This document shows positions 11,301 through 21,900 of a stretch of 64,000 nucleotides of DNA, in pieces. Source of the DNA: Patiria miniata (taxonomy: Eukaryota; Echinodermata; Asteroidea; Valvatida; Asterinidae); assembly GCF_015706575.1 (NCBI RefSeq), contig NW_024037053.1, positions 1,178,001 through 1,242,000 of the forward strand. The letters run 5' to 3'. A model generated the notes under the pieces. It was not told the origin of the DNA. It saw nothing but the letters and a program-made list of their open reading frames with translations, and did not search any database. A program made the translations under genes and the position numbers. How positions within the stretch are numbered: the stretch's first letter is position 1; each line of letters begins with the position of its first letter.

Positions 11301-12684
11301 TAATTCAAAAAAGTTGGTCTAGAATTATAGCCTGTAAAGTCGCAATAAACTAAATAATTAATCACCTTTAGACTTCAAACAAATCTGATTTTTGGGTCCA
11401 CTAATTGTAAGACATTTCCGCTGCCCGGCCGCCACATTTGTCCGTTTCTAGGGATGAACAACGCATGTGTGTGACGTATTTCCACCACTGACTCTGCTCC
11501 ACGAGCAGGGTCTGTGGTGGCTGACCCGGGTGAGCCCAGAGAAAGATGTCAGAGCTAATCGTGTCGGGTGAGCTAAACAAACATACCAAGTGTATACACC
11601 TTCATCGGGGCAGTTATGGCTAGTGAAGTACCAATTAGCCTTGCTTTACTCGCCATTTCTGTTTTAACTCTCAATCCTAATTATGTGATATGCAGGTTGT
11701 CAAGGCCTTCATTGTACTGACTGCAGACTACAAGTCTGAAGACAAAGAGCAGCTGACGCAGGAAATACAGAACCACGTGAAGAGCATCACAGCGCCTTAT
11801 AAATACCCTCGCAAGGTATTCTGGTCAGACCAACAAAGTTGTATGATTTAACTCTTTCGCTACGGAATTTTATTTACCGATTTTTCCTCATTTGGACGTA
11901 ATAAACCGCTGGAAATTCCGCCGTGTGTTGATGTGGACGTCGCCATCTTGCAATGTCTCTCTGTAAACAAACTGCTCACAATAACGTGCAGCAGACCCCG
12001 GCGAGACGGAGAGCCGCTGGCAGCGGCTCAAACTAGGGTCCGAGGTTATGCGATATAAATTATGTAGATAAGGCACACGTCATAGGGATACCCTGTTTAT
12101 TCACAGCGACGTCACCGAGCCGCTGCCAGCAGCTTGCTGTATGACCTGTACAATTTGTGTGTGCCGCTGTCAGCGGCTCGCCGTAGCGAAAGAGTTAACT
12201 CCTGAACTCTGGAGTCCATATCAAGTCCTAATTTCTGTAAAATCACGTTGGTATTAGAATCAGACTTAGACTACGGCAGTCATGATTCAGACTTCAAACT
12301 GAGGACTTGTGTAATGCGAGTTGCGTTTCTTTACCAAGAATTACTTTTGTATTAAATTTCTATTGTTAATTTTCCATTCGCCTAGGAAACAAAGAAAGTT
12401 TAGTATATCTAGCAATATGATTTAGCACTGGTTCTGCCCTTCACCTACGTACAAACACTGTATACTCAGTGTTTATACGGAGTATACAATGTTTATACGT
12501 TGGTGAAGGGCAGAACCTAATATTGAATTTACATCACCCTGATGCAAATTCCCGACGCAGATTGTGTTATTCCTCTTTCTTGTCCACTCAGATTGAATTC
12601 ATGGAGTCTCTTCCCAAGACAGTAAGCGGTAAAATCCGACGGGTGGAACTCCGGAACCAGGAATGGAATCAAAAAGTTGGATGA
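2314..12684 (+). CDS. ACSM: Medium-chain acyl-CoA synthetase, mitochondrial (ACSM family), 14 coding exons
   Basis: ATP-dependent ligase of the ANL superfamily that activates medium-chain fatty acids to acyl-CoA via acyl-AMP; family members act in the mitochondrial matrix. Coding exons: 2314-2631, 3236-3336, 4965-5077, 5587-5705, 5877-5993, 6882-7003, 7431-7587, 8309-8437, 8858-8932, 9641-9823, 10663-10790, 10950-11049, 11696-11815, 12592-12684. They sum to 1875 nt (624 aa plus TGA), and all junctions are GT-AG with matching phase. The start is the ATG at 2314 (A at -3, G at +4). The basic, Ser/Thr-rich first 50 residues fit a mitochondrial presequence. Visible signatures are the P-loop TSGTTGKAK (271-279), EGYGQTET (410-417), TGD (495-497), [16 protein letters not shown] (511-526) and [10 protein letters not shown] (602-611) with the catalytic lysine K608. 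Human ACSMs are near 577 residues, so the N-terminus is somewhat longer. The family is clear, but I cannot say which ACSM paralogue it equals. Introns hold a hAT-type and a piggyBac-type element and two SINEs. Confidence 0.93.
3720..4310. repeat. TATCGAT-rich repeat in ACSM intron 2
   Basis: The edges of this segment are crowded with TATCGAT and ATTCGATAT motifs (about 3751-3822 and 4178-4300). The centre is a non-repetitive block. The edges are loosely inverted relative to each other (GTCGATAT near 3751, ATATCGAC near 4292), which suggests a decayed TIR element. A 68-codon open frame on the - strand (4079-3873) has no domain I recognise. Superfamily unknown. Confidence 0.4.
6061..6376. mobile_element. 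hAT-type non-autonomous DNA element (MITE)
   Basis: The terminal inverted repeats begin CAAGGGCGGATCCAG at the left and end CTGGATCCGCCCTTG at the right. They are flanked by a perfect 8-bp duplication, AAACATTC, at 6053-6060 and 6377-6384. An 8-bp duplication is characteristic of the hAT superfamily. The interior has long G/C and T homopolymers and no coding capacity. It lies in intron 5 of the acyl-CoA synthetase gene. Confidence 0.85.
6420..6725 (+). mobile_element. tRNA-derived SINE
   Basis: The head resembles a tRNA promoter: an A-box-like tggcctggcggtcaaga, then a B-box gggttcgagcctg near 6487. A body segment with gtaaaagaacccagtaacac follows, a block I recall from SINEs of echinoderms and other invertebrate deuterostomes. 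It begins shortly after the right target duplication of the hAT-type element. The 3' boundary is approximate. Confidence 0.65.
8535..8702. mobile_element. Short TIR element (MITE) in ACSM intron 8
   Basis: The left end gttac...taccgaagtg...acgtca is mirrored by the right end tgacgtcacacttcggta...gtaac. The inverted match is imperfect but covers about 30 bp. No coding capacity and no clear duplication. Confidence 0.5.
8977..9270. mobile_element. TIR element (MITE) with GTCGAC ends in ACSM intron 9
   Basis: The left end TAAAGTCGGCCCCAGGTCGAC mirrors the right end GTCGACCTGAGGCCGGCTTTA with two mismatches. The interior is rich in CGTCGC / GCGAC words, unlike the AT-rich intron around it. An open frame across it (9007-9192) is a by-product. 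Length about 294 bp; superfamily not assigned. Confidence 0.65.
10331..10617 (+). mobile_element. tRNA-derived SINE in ACSM intron 10
   Basis: A tRNA-like head (ggtggcctagctg A-box region, then ggttcgaatcc B-box near 10379) is followed by an unrelated body. The body contains the tail-type block cctgcgatggactagcatcc that is common in SINE/LINE 3' ends of fish and invertebrates. The end is set near the T-rich stretch at about 10610. It lies 46 bp before coding exon 11. Confidence 0.7.
11852..12194. mobile_element. piggyBac-type MITE between TTAA sites
   Basis: TTAA occurs at 11848-11851 and again at 12195-12198. Directly inside are perfect inverted ends CTCTTTCGCTACGG and CCGTAGCGAAAGAG. TTAA duplication is the hallmark of piggyBac elements. 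The interior repeats a GCCGCTG(c/g)CAGCGGC-type palindrome three times. No transposase is encoded. It lies in the last intron of the acyl-CoA synthetase gene. Confidence 0.85.
12430..12517. repeat. Short foldback repeat in ACSM last intron
   Basis: GGTTCTGCCCTTCACC (12430-12445) is exactly inverted by GGTGAAGGGCAGAACC (12502-12517). Pairing continues imperfectly inward through the TACGTA / GTATAC-rich middle, so the whole 88 bp can fold into one hairpin. It ends 74 bp before the terminal coding exon. Confidence 0.6.
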
Positions 12685-12844
12685 ATTGCTGGATTGCACT
12701 GATTATTCGCTCTTCACTAATTGCCTTTCTCAATTGTATTCATTTAAAATATATATTTTTTTAAAATTTTCTCACTGGAGATAGAAAGTGATAGATGAAG
12801 GTTCTTAATCAATTATTTTCCAGCTCTATAATTGCTTTTTTTTT

Positions 12845-12850
12845 AATAAA
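12845..12850 (+). promoter_or_regulatory. Candidate poly(A) signal of the ACSM gene (proximal)
   Basis: AATAAA lies 161 bp after the TGA stop of the acyl-CoA synthetase gene, in T-rich DNA. It is the first canonical signal downstream and so the simplest candidate for 3' end formation. Confidence 0.45.
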
Positions 12851-13066
12851 TAAGTTTTTTAATCACAAATATATTCAGCTTTCAAGTGAATCATGTAGTT
12901 GTAGTATTATCGTGAAATTTGATTTACATGTATTCTTGCTTACAAATCATGTACCAGAAATTGTAAAAAAAAAATTTTAAATTTTCTTTTTTTGTACAAA
13001 TCTTTCAATTAAGACCATATTAAAAGACATTTAATTTCCATATACCTATGTAAACACAACTTAAAA

Positions 13067-13072
13067 AATAAA
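13067..13072 (+). promoter_or_regulatory. Candidate poly(A) signal of the ACSM gene (distal)
   Basis: A second AATAAA, 383 bp after the stop codon, could give a longer 3' UTR. Nothing in the sequence alone decides between this and the proximal site. Confidence 0.4.
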
Positions 13073-13282
13073 GGTTACATAAATGATAGACATCCATGGT
13101 AATTGTCATTTCCCATCTGTTCATGCAATATACTTTTTTTTTCAGTTAAATATTTTAGGTAGAGGTAGATTTAACTACATTGAAAAGATTTTTCGTTCAA
13201 ATACACCAACTCTTAACATTCAATTTCGTCCACGAAAAATTTCACATGCATTTACCAAAACCAATTTAGTCATTTACCATTA

Positions 13283-13546
13283 TAGGCCATCAGCCTCGGT
13301 CCAAAATGTTGGCCACTGGTATCAAATGAGGGGAATAATCGTCAAAGCGATTTTTGGCAGGGTATACACCTACAGAGTTGGAAAATATGTGATAGCATTG
13401 CAGCAGTGGTAGCTTTTTGGGTGTTATTACCTTTTTTCCAATGTCCATCAAAATGCGTGTTCCCACTCTAGGGGCAGTAGACCTTGCGCATGTGCACTAT
13501 AACCATTTATGATTTGATACTGACCAAACACCAGGCTGATGGCCTA
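13283..13546. mobile_element. TIR element (MITE) downstream of ACSM
   Basis: The left end TAGGCCATCAGCCTCGGT is inverted at the right end ACCAGGCTGATGGCCTA. Further inside, gtatcaaat is matched by atttgatac. Length about 264 bp with no coding capacity. A TA duplication is possible but not certain. Confidence 0.6.
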
Positions 13547-14984
13547 TTAAATTTCAAAGTTTGGTCATCCTCTTTAGTCACTGGGTCGAGAATATTCGTC
13601 ATTACTGATCAAATTCGTCTAAGCTGTTGTGGAATGGCATCATTCTGAGATCGAATTCGTCTTTATAAATCAATTAGACGAATTTGATTTCTGAATAACA
13701 AGGTTTGGCGTACACGAGACGAAATGGAATACTCTGGGACGAAAATGTGTGCCCATTGTTTCAATTTGCTTGAATTGAATTTGAAATTGTTTCGACAAAA
13801 GATAAAATTATACATTGGAAGTGCACAGAATCGATGTTGCTGGACGAATTTGAATATAGAAACAGTGAATTCGAATGATAAATGTTTTAAAGTAGCCAGG
13901 AAAATGTATATTAACTTTTCAAATTTCCACATTGCGTAAAATTGCGTAATTTCTGTATTTATCTGAAGATTAAACAATGTTATTTTTAATGTACAGTCAA
14001 ATTTTGTAACATGCAAAGAAACCTTGATTTTTAGTAAATTTTCACCGATGCTTTTACATCGGGATGATTCCGGCCTGAAATGTCCGTAATGTTTTGATCA
14101 TAATTTTTTATAATGCTTAAATTTATTCTAATCATTTTGGGATATTAAATACAGATGCCAAACTATGCATCTTATTTTAAATAAGAATCAATTATGGGAA
14201 GCTTTGTTTGTTAAAGATATAGTCCATCATTTGTAATTTGTGCATTTTGTTCGTTTGAAGCAACAAAAGTGTTCAAAATCTAATGAAGGATACTGAACAA
14301 CTAACCTGATGAAGTTTCAGCTCAGCTTCAGCTGTATATTCCGAGAAAAAACAGCATTCTAGGATCTCAATTTCAAATCATGTTACTGAATCATGTTTTG
14401 AATTGCAGCTATACGCGACGTCGCGCACTGATCCAACAAATTATAGCAACCGTGCACACGTGTGCGTCGTGCCAATGCTTGCGCGCGCTTCGCCGAATAA
14501 CAAAACGAACTACTAATTTAAATTTTCCTACGGTGCGTCATAAGACGCACCGTTGGAAAGGCCTCCTTTCATTGATTACTTCAAAATGACAGCTTCCCAG
14601 AAAGAATAATTTCACGGGGAGTTTAGTTTCCTTACTATCTTTCAACCAAGTTTTTTTTTCGTAATTACGCCAGTTACTTTTCGAATGGCTGCAAATGATG
14701 GACTATATGGGTAGGCAGGCCTTAGGGCTACAGTGTTAAGTACACTTTTGTTTACCCTGGCCGGTTTGAAATGTTATATTGTTTTTGTTTTCTGTCCCTC
14801 TATCTCCTCTCCCCTGTGAAACTGTCCACCCTCCCTTCCCTTTCCCCCCCCACCCCTCCAACCCATTCCTACTTGCATCAGTCTTCAGTCTTGTCTGGTC
14901 ATACTTCTCAATTTCCATTTTTTGTTTACTTTCTGTTATATATTTGCTTTGTCATTGAACTTTTGTTCATTTGTTGGCCGAATA

Positions 14985-15021
<37 letters not shown>
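14985..15021. repeat. (AAT)n microsatellite
   Basis: About twelve tandem AAT trinucleotides, slightly interrupted at the start. Simple repeat with no gene content. Confidence 0.9.
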
Positions 15022-15242
15022 TAGCTTTAAAAGAAACATACACACACATGGACATCAATGGACAAGAATTATGACAATTTTATTATGGTTAAAAAATCTT
15101 ATTTCAGGCAATGTGACTTGTGGCCGAGACAATCTGCAAGTTGACAGATCATGATGACCTATTGGGATCTGTTAATAACCAACGCTCCTCACCTATGTAT
15201 TGTTTCCCCATACTTTTTTTTGTATTTTGCACTGATAAACTA

Positions 15243-15895
15243 TGGGATGGTTCAAAATAAAGGATATTCACCTTTGACAGCAATTTTCACCTAATTATTT
15301 GAAACATATTAAATTACTCTAAACTTTGGATTAGAAGCTATTAAAGTACTGGCCTTTTTGCAGAAGTGACGAAAAACTTGTTGCTATTGCATGTTTTGTC
15401 CCTGAGCTATGGTAGTTTGAGTCATGTGCGAAACCTGTATGTCCATGGAGGTATACATTCCATCCGATTGACCAAGCTCAGCTACCGGAGCTTGATTTGA
15501 AGACAAAATATTAGCATGCTGCAAACAAGGATTGTTGGTTTTACTTCTTTTTCTTTATTGTTATGTAATGTTATGAAACATGAACTTAAGCCAAAAACTC
15601 CTTGGTTAGATGAATAATCGGACAGCCTCAATAAAAGTTACCAGGTCAAAACATTTTTTTGGCAAGGTTTTTAAATTTTGTGAACTACAAAAACACCCAA
15701 TTTAATACATACAATAACATGTGGACAAGACTGATTTTGGTGACTTGTATTCAAATTAGCATACTGAGCTTTTTCAAGCATGCATGGTCAAAGGGCTATA
15801 CTTTACTACTATGAAGAAACGATTGAAATAAGTTAACTAAGTAGGTGAAAATTGCTGTCAGAAGTGGATATCCTTTTTTTTTTGGAACCACCCTG
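15243..15895. mobile_element. TA-flanked mariner-like MITE, copy in the DHX34 3' region
   Basis: About 653 bp flanked by TA (15241-15242 and 15896-15897). The left end tgggatggttcaaaa is inverted at the right end ttggaaccaccctg, and the next 30 bp also match as ggatatcc...gacagcaattttcacct. Terminal CAGGG plus a TA duplication fits Tc1/mariner-related elements. Its size is close to the element at 38819-39474, but the interior differs. It begins 93 bp past the DHX34 stop codon on the - strand and appears to supply that gene's poly(A) signals. Confidence 0.75.
15554..15559 (-). promoter_or_regulatory. Candidate poly(A) signal of DHX34
   Basis: TTTATT on the + strand reads AATAAA on the - strand, 430 bp past the DHX34 stop codon. 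An ATTAAA variant lies nearer at 15706-15701. No canonical signal is visible in the 93 bp between the stop codon and the mariner-like MITE, so both candidates sit inside that element. Confidence 0.4.
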
Positions 15896-15988
15896 TACAT
15901 GTAGGAATCTATTTTGTTGTTGGGGGAATCCAAATTTCACATTACGATCAGATAGTTAGTGACCTATGGTATTTTGATTTGAGACGTG

Positions 15989-18900
15989 TTATTCATCAGC
16001 TGTTGTTTCTTTTGCATGCATCCTCTTGTGTTTCAGAATCTCCGATGATGTGAAGGAGAACTCTTCATTGCAGGTGGGACACTGATACTGCCGCCTCAGT
16101 GTTGCCATGCCACTGCTGTTGCCATGGTTACTCAGGGTCTTCTCTGCAGCAACTTGTGCTTCGTCTTTGGCACCTAAAAGTGACAAGAGATCAAATCAAT
16201 TTTTAAAAATGTGTGAAAGTCAATATTTGTACATGGATTTAATTTTTGTCATATGACATGTGAAGCTCATTCCTCTTGTTGTACAATTTCATTTCTCCTT
16301 TTAAGAAACCTACAAGCAATGGCAGCCTGTTTGAAAATTTTGGGTAATAACAAGCAATTTTCAAACCTTTCAAAATGGCTGCCTTAGGTTGTTATTCTAC
16401 CTATATATTTTCGAAGCACAAACTTGTGATGGCGCTTTAGCCAGACATCTTTCTCATGACATACTCTGTGTGCCAAATTCTATACCCGTATCACCATCTG
16501 CAAGTTAAGCAGTATTTCCTCACCTTGAGAGTGTTGCAGGCATTCTGCCTCGTGCTGCAGTTTCTCGAGAGTCGTGATGATCAAGGTCTCGGTGCAATGG
16601 GGACAAGTCCAGTGACGACGGACGACTGAGCTGTACTCGCCCAGAGGATCGCTGGCAACGTTGTATAAACTACAAAATAACGAGTAACACATTTTTGAGC
16701 ATGTCATTATTTCAACTTTTAATCTGAAGGTGCTTTCCCTTGAAACCTTAATACTCAATCCTTCAAAATCCTCGTCCAACCCTCCAAATGTATTTTTAAG
16801 CATTTGGGAGGGTTAAGATTGCCCTCCCCGTACTACTTTAGAGTTTCATCCCGAAAAATTGAGTTTTTAAAATGCTGTTTTCCTAGCAATACAAAAGTTA
16901 TTCGCTTTTGAGTGAGACATCGAATGATGAATTTGGCCATGTTTAGTTATGTAATAATCAAAGTTCTTGAGTTATTAACGGACCAACAATTTAAGGTGAA
17001 TATTTTTGTCCTTAGAAGCTCAAAAGCAACGAAAATAAAAACCTGTTTTGTTTAGAGGAATGTCCAAAATGGGAAAAGAACTACATGTACTTCTTTGTTA
17101 AAGTAAAGCAGACGCATGTTATTTTAAAAAAGTCATTTCAAGAAGAGATTTAAATTGACTTTGTTAAAAAGAGCACAGTAGGAGGAGCAATTTTAGAAAA
17201 ATATTTCAAGGATAACTTACCAGCCGTATGTCAGGTAGTCATTGACCTGTGTTCCTCCTTTTGTTGGATGGGGTCTACCGTCCTTGCTCTGAGATGTGAA
17301 AAAGGCATCTTGGCTTCCTTGCCCTGAAGTTAAAAAAAAAAAAAAATCGAGAAATTAAGAATAAAAATCTGGCAAAAATTGAACAATAAAGATAAATGGC
17401 CTCATTTGTTCATGAAAAAAATAATCGGCACACTTCAGCAATGCTGGCCTAGAACAAGATCATCTTGCTCCTTGCACCTTCCCAAAAGCTTTACCTTTCA
17501 CGCTTTTACCATTTTTAATGAATCTGCAATTTCATGAGAAGTATCCACTGAGCTGAAACTTCAACAGTATTAGTTTGCATTATACACATGAAGTGGTTAC
17601 TTTCTCTGCATTTTGCTTTTTGGTTGGTGTTATGTGTTGCATGTTACCTTTTTTTTTTTTTTTTAAATTTTGTTGCCAATTTTCCCGTGTTACATTGGAT
17701 TTATTTTACTTTTAGCACTCTAAAGGTGCATGTGGTGTTTATTAATAATAGATATTTTAAATGCTTTTGATTTGGCGCTTTTTTTTTAGTTTTTAATTGT
17801 TTTCTTTCGGCAAATTAACTTGCATTTGCAGTTTTGTTTGCTTCCATGTTTTAGTTCTTATCACTGTAGCACTTTAAGGACTTTTATATTTTCATTTTAA
17901 GTAGTTTCATTGCCCGTGTTTTATAGTTTTTATTGTGAGGCACTTTGAGGTATGTTACATAAAGCACCATACAAATGCCTTTATTATAATCATTATTATT
18001 AATATTTTTTAAAATGGCACAGACATACCTTTAATGTACATATTCCAAACCAGCACTCACCTTTGTTTGGGCCAATGTACAGGTTTTGTAGTTCAGTGGA
18101 GCCCAGCTTGCGCATGGTGTACTCGACATGGCAGTCCAGGAACTCGGCCAACTTGCTGGACAATAGTCTCTCCTGGTGAAGGACCCTCAGGTTACTGGCA
18201 TCGGTGATGTCATCTTGATGAGACCGGTTGGTATCTTGGGTGAAAGATGATGGGAAACTTAAGAAAGAATTGTAATGACTTTCTAAATATTGCTTCCAAT
18301 GTAGTCTGTAGACCTCATGCTTGGCGGCCATCTTAGAAACCATTGCTTTTTTACCACTAGGACAGTATTGAGTAACATTTCTGAGCATATGTTATGTTTA
18401 TTTTAACTGGATTAAAACAATTTTCAAATGAACCACAAAGGGACAATGACTAGTTTCTTTTAGATATTGACTAAATGGGGAACCGCCAACCTAGGGTGGG
18501 ATAGCTCAGTTAGTAGAGCACCGGAATAGCAATCCGGAGGTCGCAGGTTCAAATCCCGCAAAAATCAATTTCTTTGTTCAACTTTTCAAAATGAATTAAA
18601 ATGAAGATCCTCTAAAGGCCTATTAACACATACGCAATTTTGTCGCAAAGACTTTGTTGCGTAGCAATGTCGCATACGCGTTTGTGTTTGTACAAATGCA
18701 TAATATGTCGTGTGATTTTTTCCGTCCATCTTTTGCAACCAAATCAGTTCAGGCAAAGGTTCTGGGTGAAATTCGTATGTGATGTTTTGTGTCATACGAT
18801 AAAATCACTTGGAATTTAATAAAAAAAAAAAAAATAGCACGCACAGTCGCAAGTGTAGGCACGTTCATTGATTTGTGCGTATTTATAAAAAGTGCCACAT

Positions 18901-21900
18901 TGTCGTGCGACAAAAGTCGTGTGTGTTTGTAAAAAGGCCCTAATTTGGTCATTACACACAAGTTATGTTGTTTTCAAATTCTTCTGCAGTATAACAACAC
19001 AGGCAATGGGGAATTCACAAAAATGATATTCAAAATTCCAAGCTGTTATTTTTGGTACAAGTGGTCTTTAATTTATAATGCCTCTCGTCATTTTTTTCCC
19101 CGACAATTTTCGGTACCTTGTAATCTCATTTCCAGCAGTTGGAGCCAGGCAGCTCTCAGCTGAATCACCCCTGACATTACGTGCTCCGCCGTGTCAGCGT
19201 CATCGATGGTGAACTCAATCCACTCATCAACTACGATTCTGAGACGAACAAAAGTCCACAAGTTATGTTTTTTTGCTGACATAATCAATAAAACTCAGGA
19301 AACATATTCTATTCCAAAGATAAGGGTGGCACAGAGAATGATGTTGTGTTTGTCCTATACGCCATGAGGCCATGTGGCATAACATGGCACGCAGGCGTAC
19401 TACATTTGTTGGTGTTCTATTAGCACAATTGGGAAAAATTAATCTTCATGCAAACATGATGCAAAATATGCAGCACATACACTGTTGTGTTTTTTCCAGC
19501 ATCCTATTACATGTACTAGAACAGGCACATCTAAGAATACAGTGCAATACACGCTGTGCAACACACACTGTGCAATATGGGTTATCACACTGTTCTTGCC
19601 ATGGATTTACCAATTCCGATCAAAGATTCAACTTTGTTTCAAGACAATAAAATAAATACATGAAGAGATGATGTCAAATACCAAACGGATAATACACACA
19701 AATTATAGGCTACACTTCTTAAATTTCGGGCGATTTTTTTATTTTGAGCATGAAACAAATTAGTCTGCTGAGCCTCCCCCCCCCCCAAAAAAAATCAAAT
19801 ACTAGATCTACCTTGTGCATGCTTGGTTGGTGTCCAGACAGTTTGCATACAGCAGGACAGTTTGTAAAGCTGGTACCCTCATAGTGTTGACAAGGTATGG
19901 CTTGTTTGTCTCCAGCAATGATCTGATAGGCAAAAAATATAAAAACAAGTCACAAATTGGTGAAGTCCGCAATACCGGTAAAAATTTAGTCAGTATTTCA
20001 GGTAGAAAATGTGCAGACTACATTTAAGTATTTTTCTGACAGAGAGATGTACCAGCTGACAGTTTCAGCTATGCACAGCATGCATATTGTTCTAAACGTG
20101 CGCATGGTGCTCGAAATTTCTTTGCAGTATGGTGCGGCACAGCTAATGCGCGTCGAAAAATGCCGACATGCGTGACAATCTTTAGGCAGTGACGTCTTTT
20201 GAGGTAGACCTAAAGGAGGGTTAATTTATGGAACTGTTTAGCAAAGCATGGATGTAGGGCTTAAACCCGTTAGCACCTGAACTACGTTATACTGCATTGT
20301 ATTTGTACCATGATGAATGAATAAAACCACAGAGAGCTGAGCGGTTTTGGGCGGTAATGGGGCAAACGCCAATTCCAAATCACTGTCTTTATTTTGAAAA
20401 GTTTATCTTTCTTTCCCACGACCAGCATGCTTCAGAGCAGACTTACACGTAGGCAATCAGCTGGTGTCTGCTGCTTCTCACCCCTCTGGAACTGGAATTG
20501 CCAGCTTCGTCCTTCTCCTCTGGCGGCTCAAGAGCGGACGGATTGTTGGCAAACACACCGGTAGGATGGAGTAGTACAAACCCTTTGGCCTGCAGTCAAT
20601 GGGAACACATTGATATTCACTTAGCCTTGGTCAAGGTGTTCGGCGGTAGTGTCCGATAATCGATGGTTGGCCGCTTACATACACAGCAGCCGTGCGCTAT
20701 GTACTCACACAAACGTATGTACCTCTATGAAGTGCGAATAGCGACCTCACGCAACTAGGTTACAGGATGCAAGTCAGGTGGTGCTGAATGAACGCATTGG
20801 AACATTCATGGGCTTTGGCTTAACTTTTTTTTTACGTTGTGGCGAATAAAGATGCGGTTATTATTCAGTGCGTGGTCATGGAGGCTCATTTTTTACATGG
20901 ACATAGAGCTGAATAGTGTAGGTACATTCTCCAAAAAGTTTGAAGTCGGCAGACCAAATATAACTGGGAATAAATCCAGCAAAGAAAATAACGTAAAATT
21001 GCCTGAAAAAGATTGGCCATCGCTATGGTTGTTCCAAGGTGTTCATTCAGCCCCACCTGATTTGCATAGCGTACGTAGCCTAGCCGCGTGAAGTCGTATT
21101 CGCGCTTTGCACATTTCGTGTGATGTGGTGCATTGTTCTTGGCCAAGCATTAATCACCGCACTCTATCGTCGAATACCTCGAGTCCTCGACCAAGGCTAC
21201 TATTTACTGTGTGCCTAATACTTCATTGATTAAACAAGCTTGTGTGAACAAATCTTGATTCATTTCTCGAATCGCTGATATTTACAAACCGCAAATGGCG
21301 TTTTGTTCATACTTTGGTATGGAATACTTGGTCGCACTCTCTGCGATAGCTATTGCAATCATCGGCGATAGCTAGCTGTGGGTAGAGTCCACTGCACAGA
21401 ATCACCTTCAAGAGATTCAACTCCCTCAGTGTGAAGCTGCGATTCAGGCTTGCTGTGGTCTGTATAAATCAATGAAATATCAGAAATGTATAAGGCAGGG
21501 GCAGATCATTCCATGACCCTGCGAAGTACACAATTTTGTTGACTGAAACTTTCTCTATTTCTTGGAGACTACAAACAGTATAAGCAAAGCCAGTGGCACA
21601 CTTACATCAGAGGCAAACATTTGCTTAAATATGCGTTCTGGCAAAACGAGAACTGGGCAGAGATCGAAATGAAGGTTTGTGGGTACTAGTAAAGAGAATA
21701 CAATTCTGCGTGCATTACTGTTTGTTGCACTTCAATCGGACATTCTGTTGACAAGTTATGGCTGTCTAAAGTCTTCATTTATCAACATGTCAAAAAGTAA
21801 CATACATGTACTGAGAAGGCCATTAAAATGTCAAGCTTTTCAGGTCTCGTAACTGGATTCCATTTGCTAAAGCACGTAAAATAAGGGCGCCTGTGAACAC

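Larger units (their letters stand above)
12685..15988. other. Convergent intergenic region between ACSM and DHX34
   Basis: This 3.3 kb holds the 3' ends of both genes. It contains two AATAAA signals for the + strand gene, a TIR element (13283-13546), an AAT microsatellite (14985-15021) and a mariner-like MITE (15243-15895) that almost reaches the helicase stop codon. Open frames at 13083-13412 (+), 14016-13663 (-) and 14771-14989 (+) have no recognisable domain, and I do not call them genes. Confidence 0.6.

Noticed and set aside
13663-14016. 117-codon open frame on the - strand in the convergent intergenic region
   Set aside because: AT-rich, no domain, no splice or start context that suggests a gene.
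18494-18559. Functional tRNA-Ala (AGC) gene
   Set aside because: The anticodon arm is good, but the 3' acceptor strand does not pair with the 5' strand and the T-arm has a mismatch.
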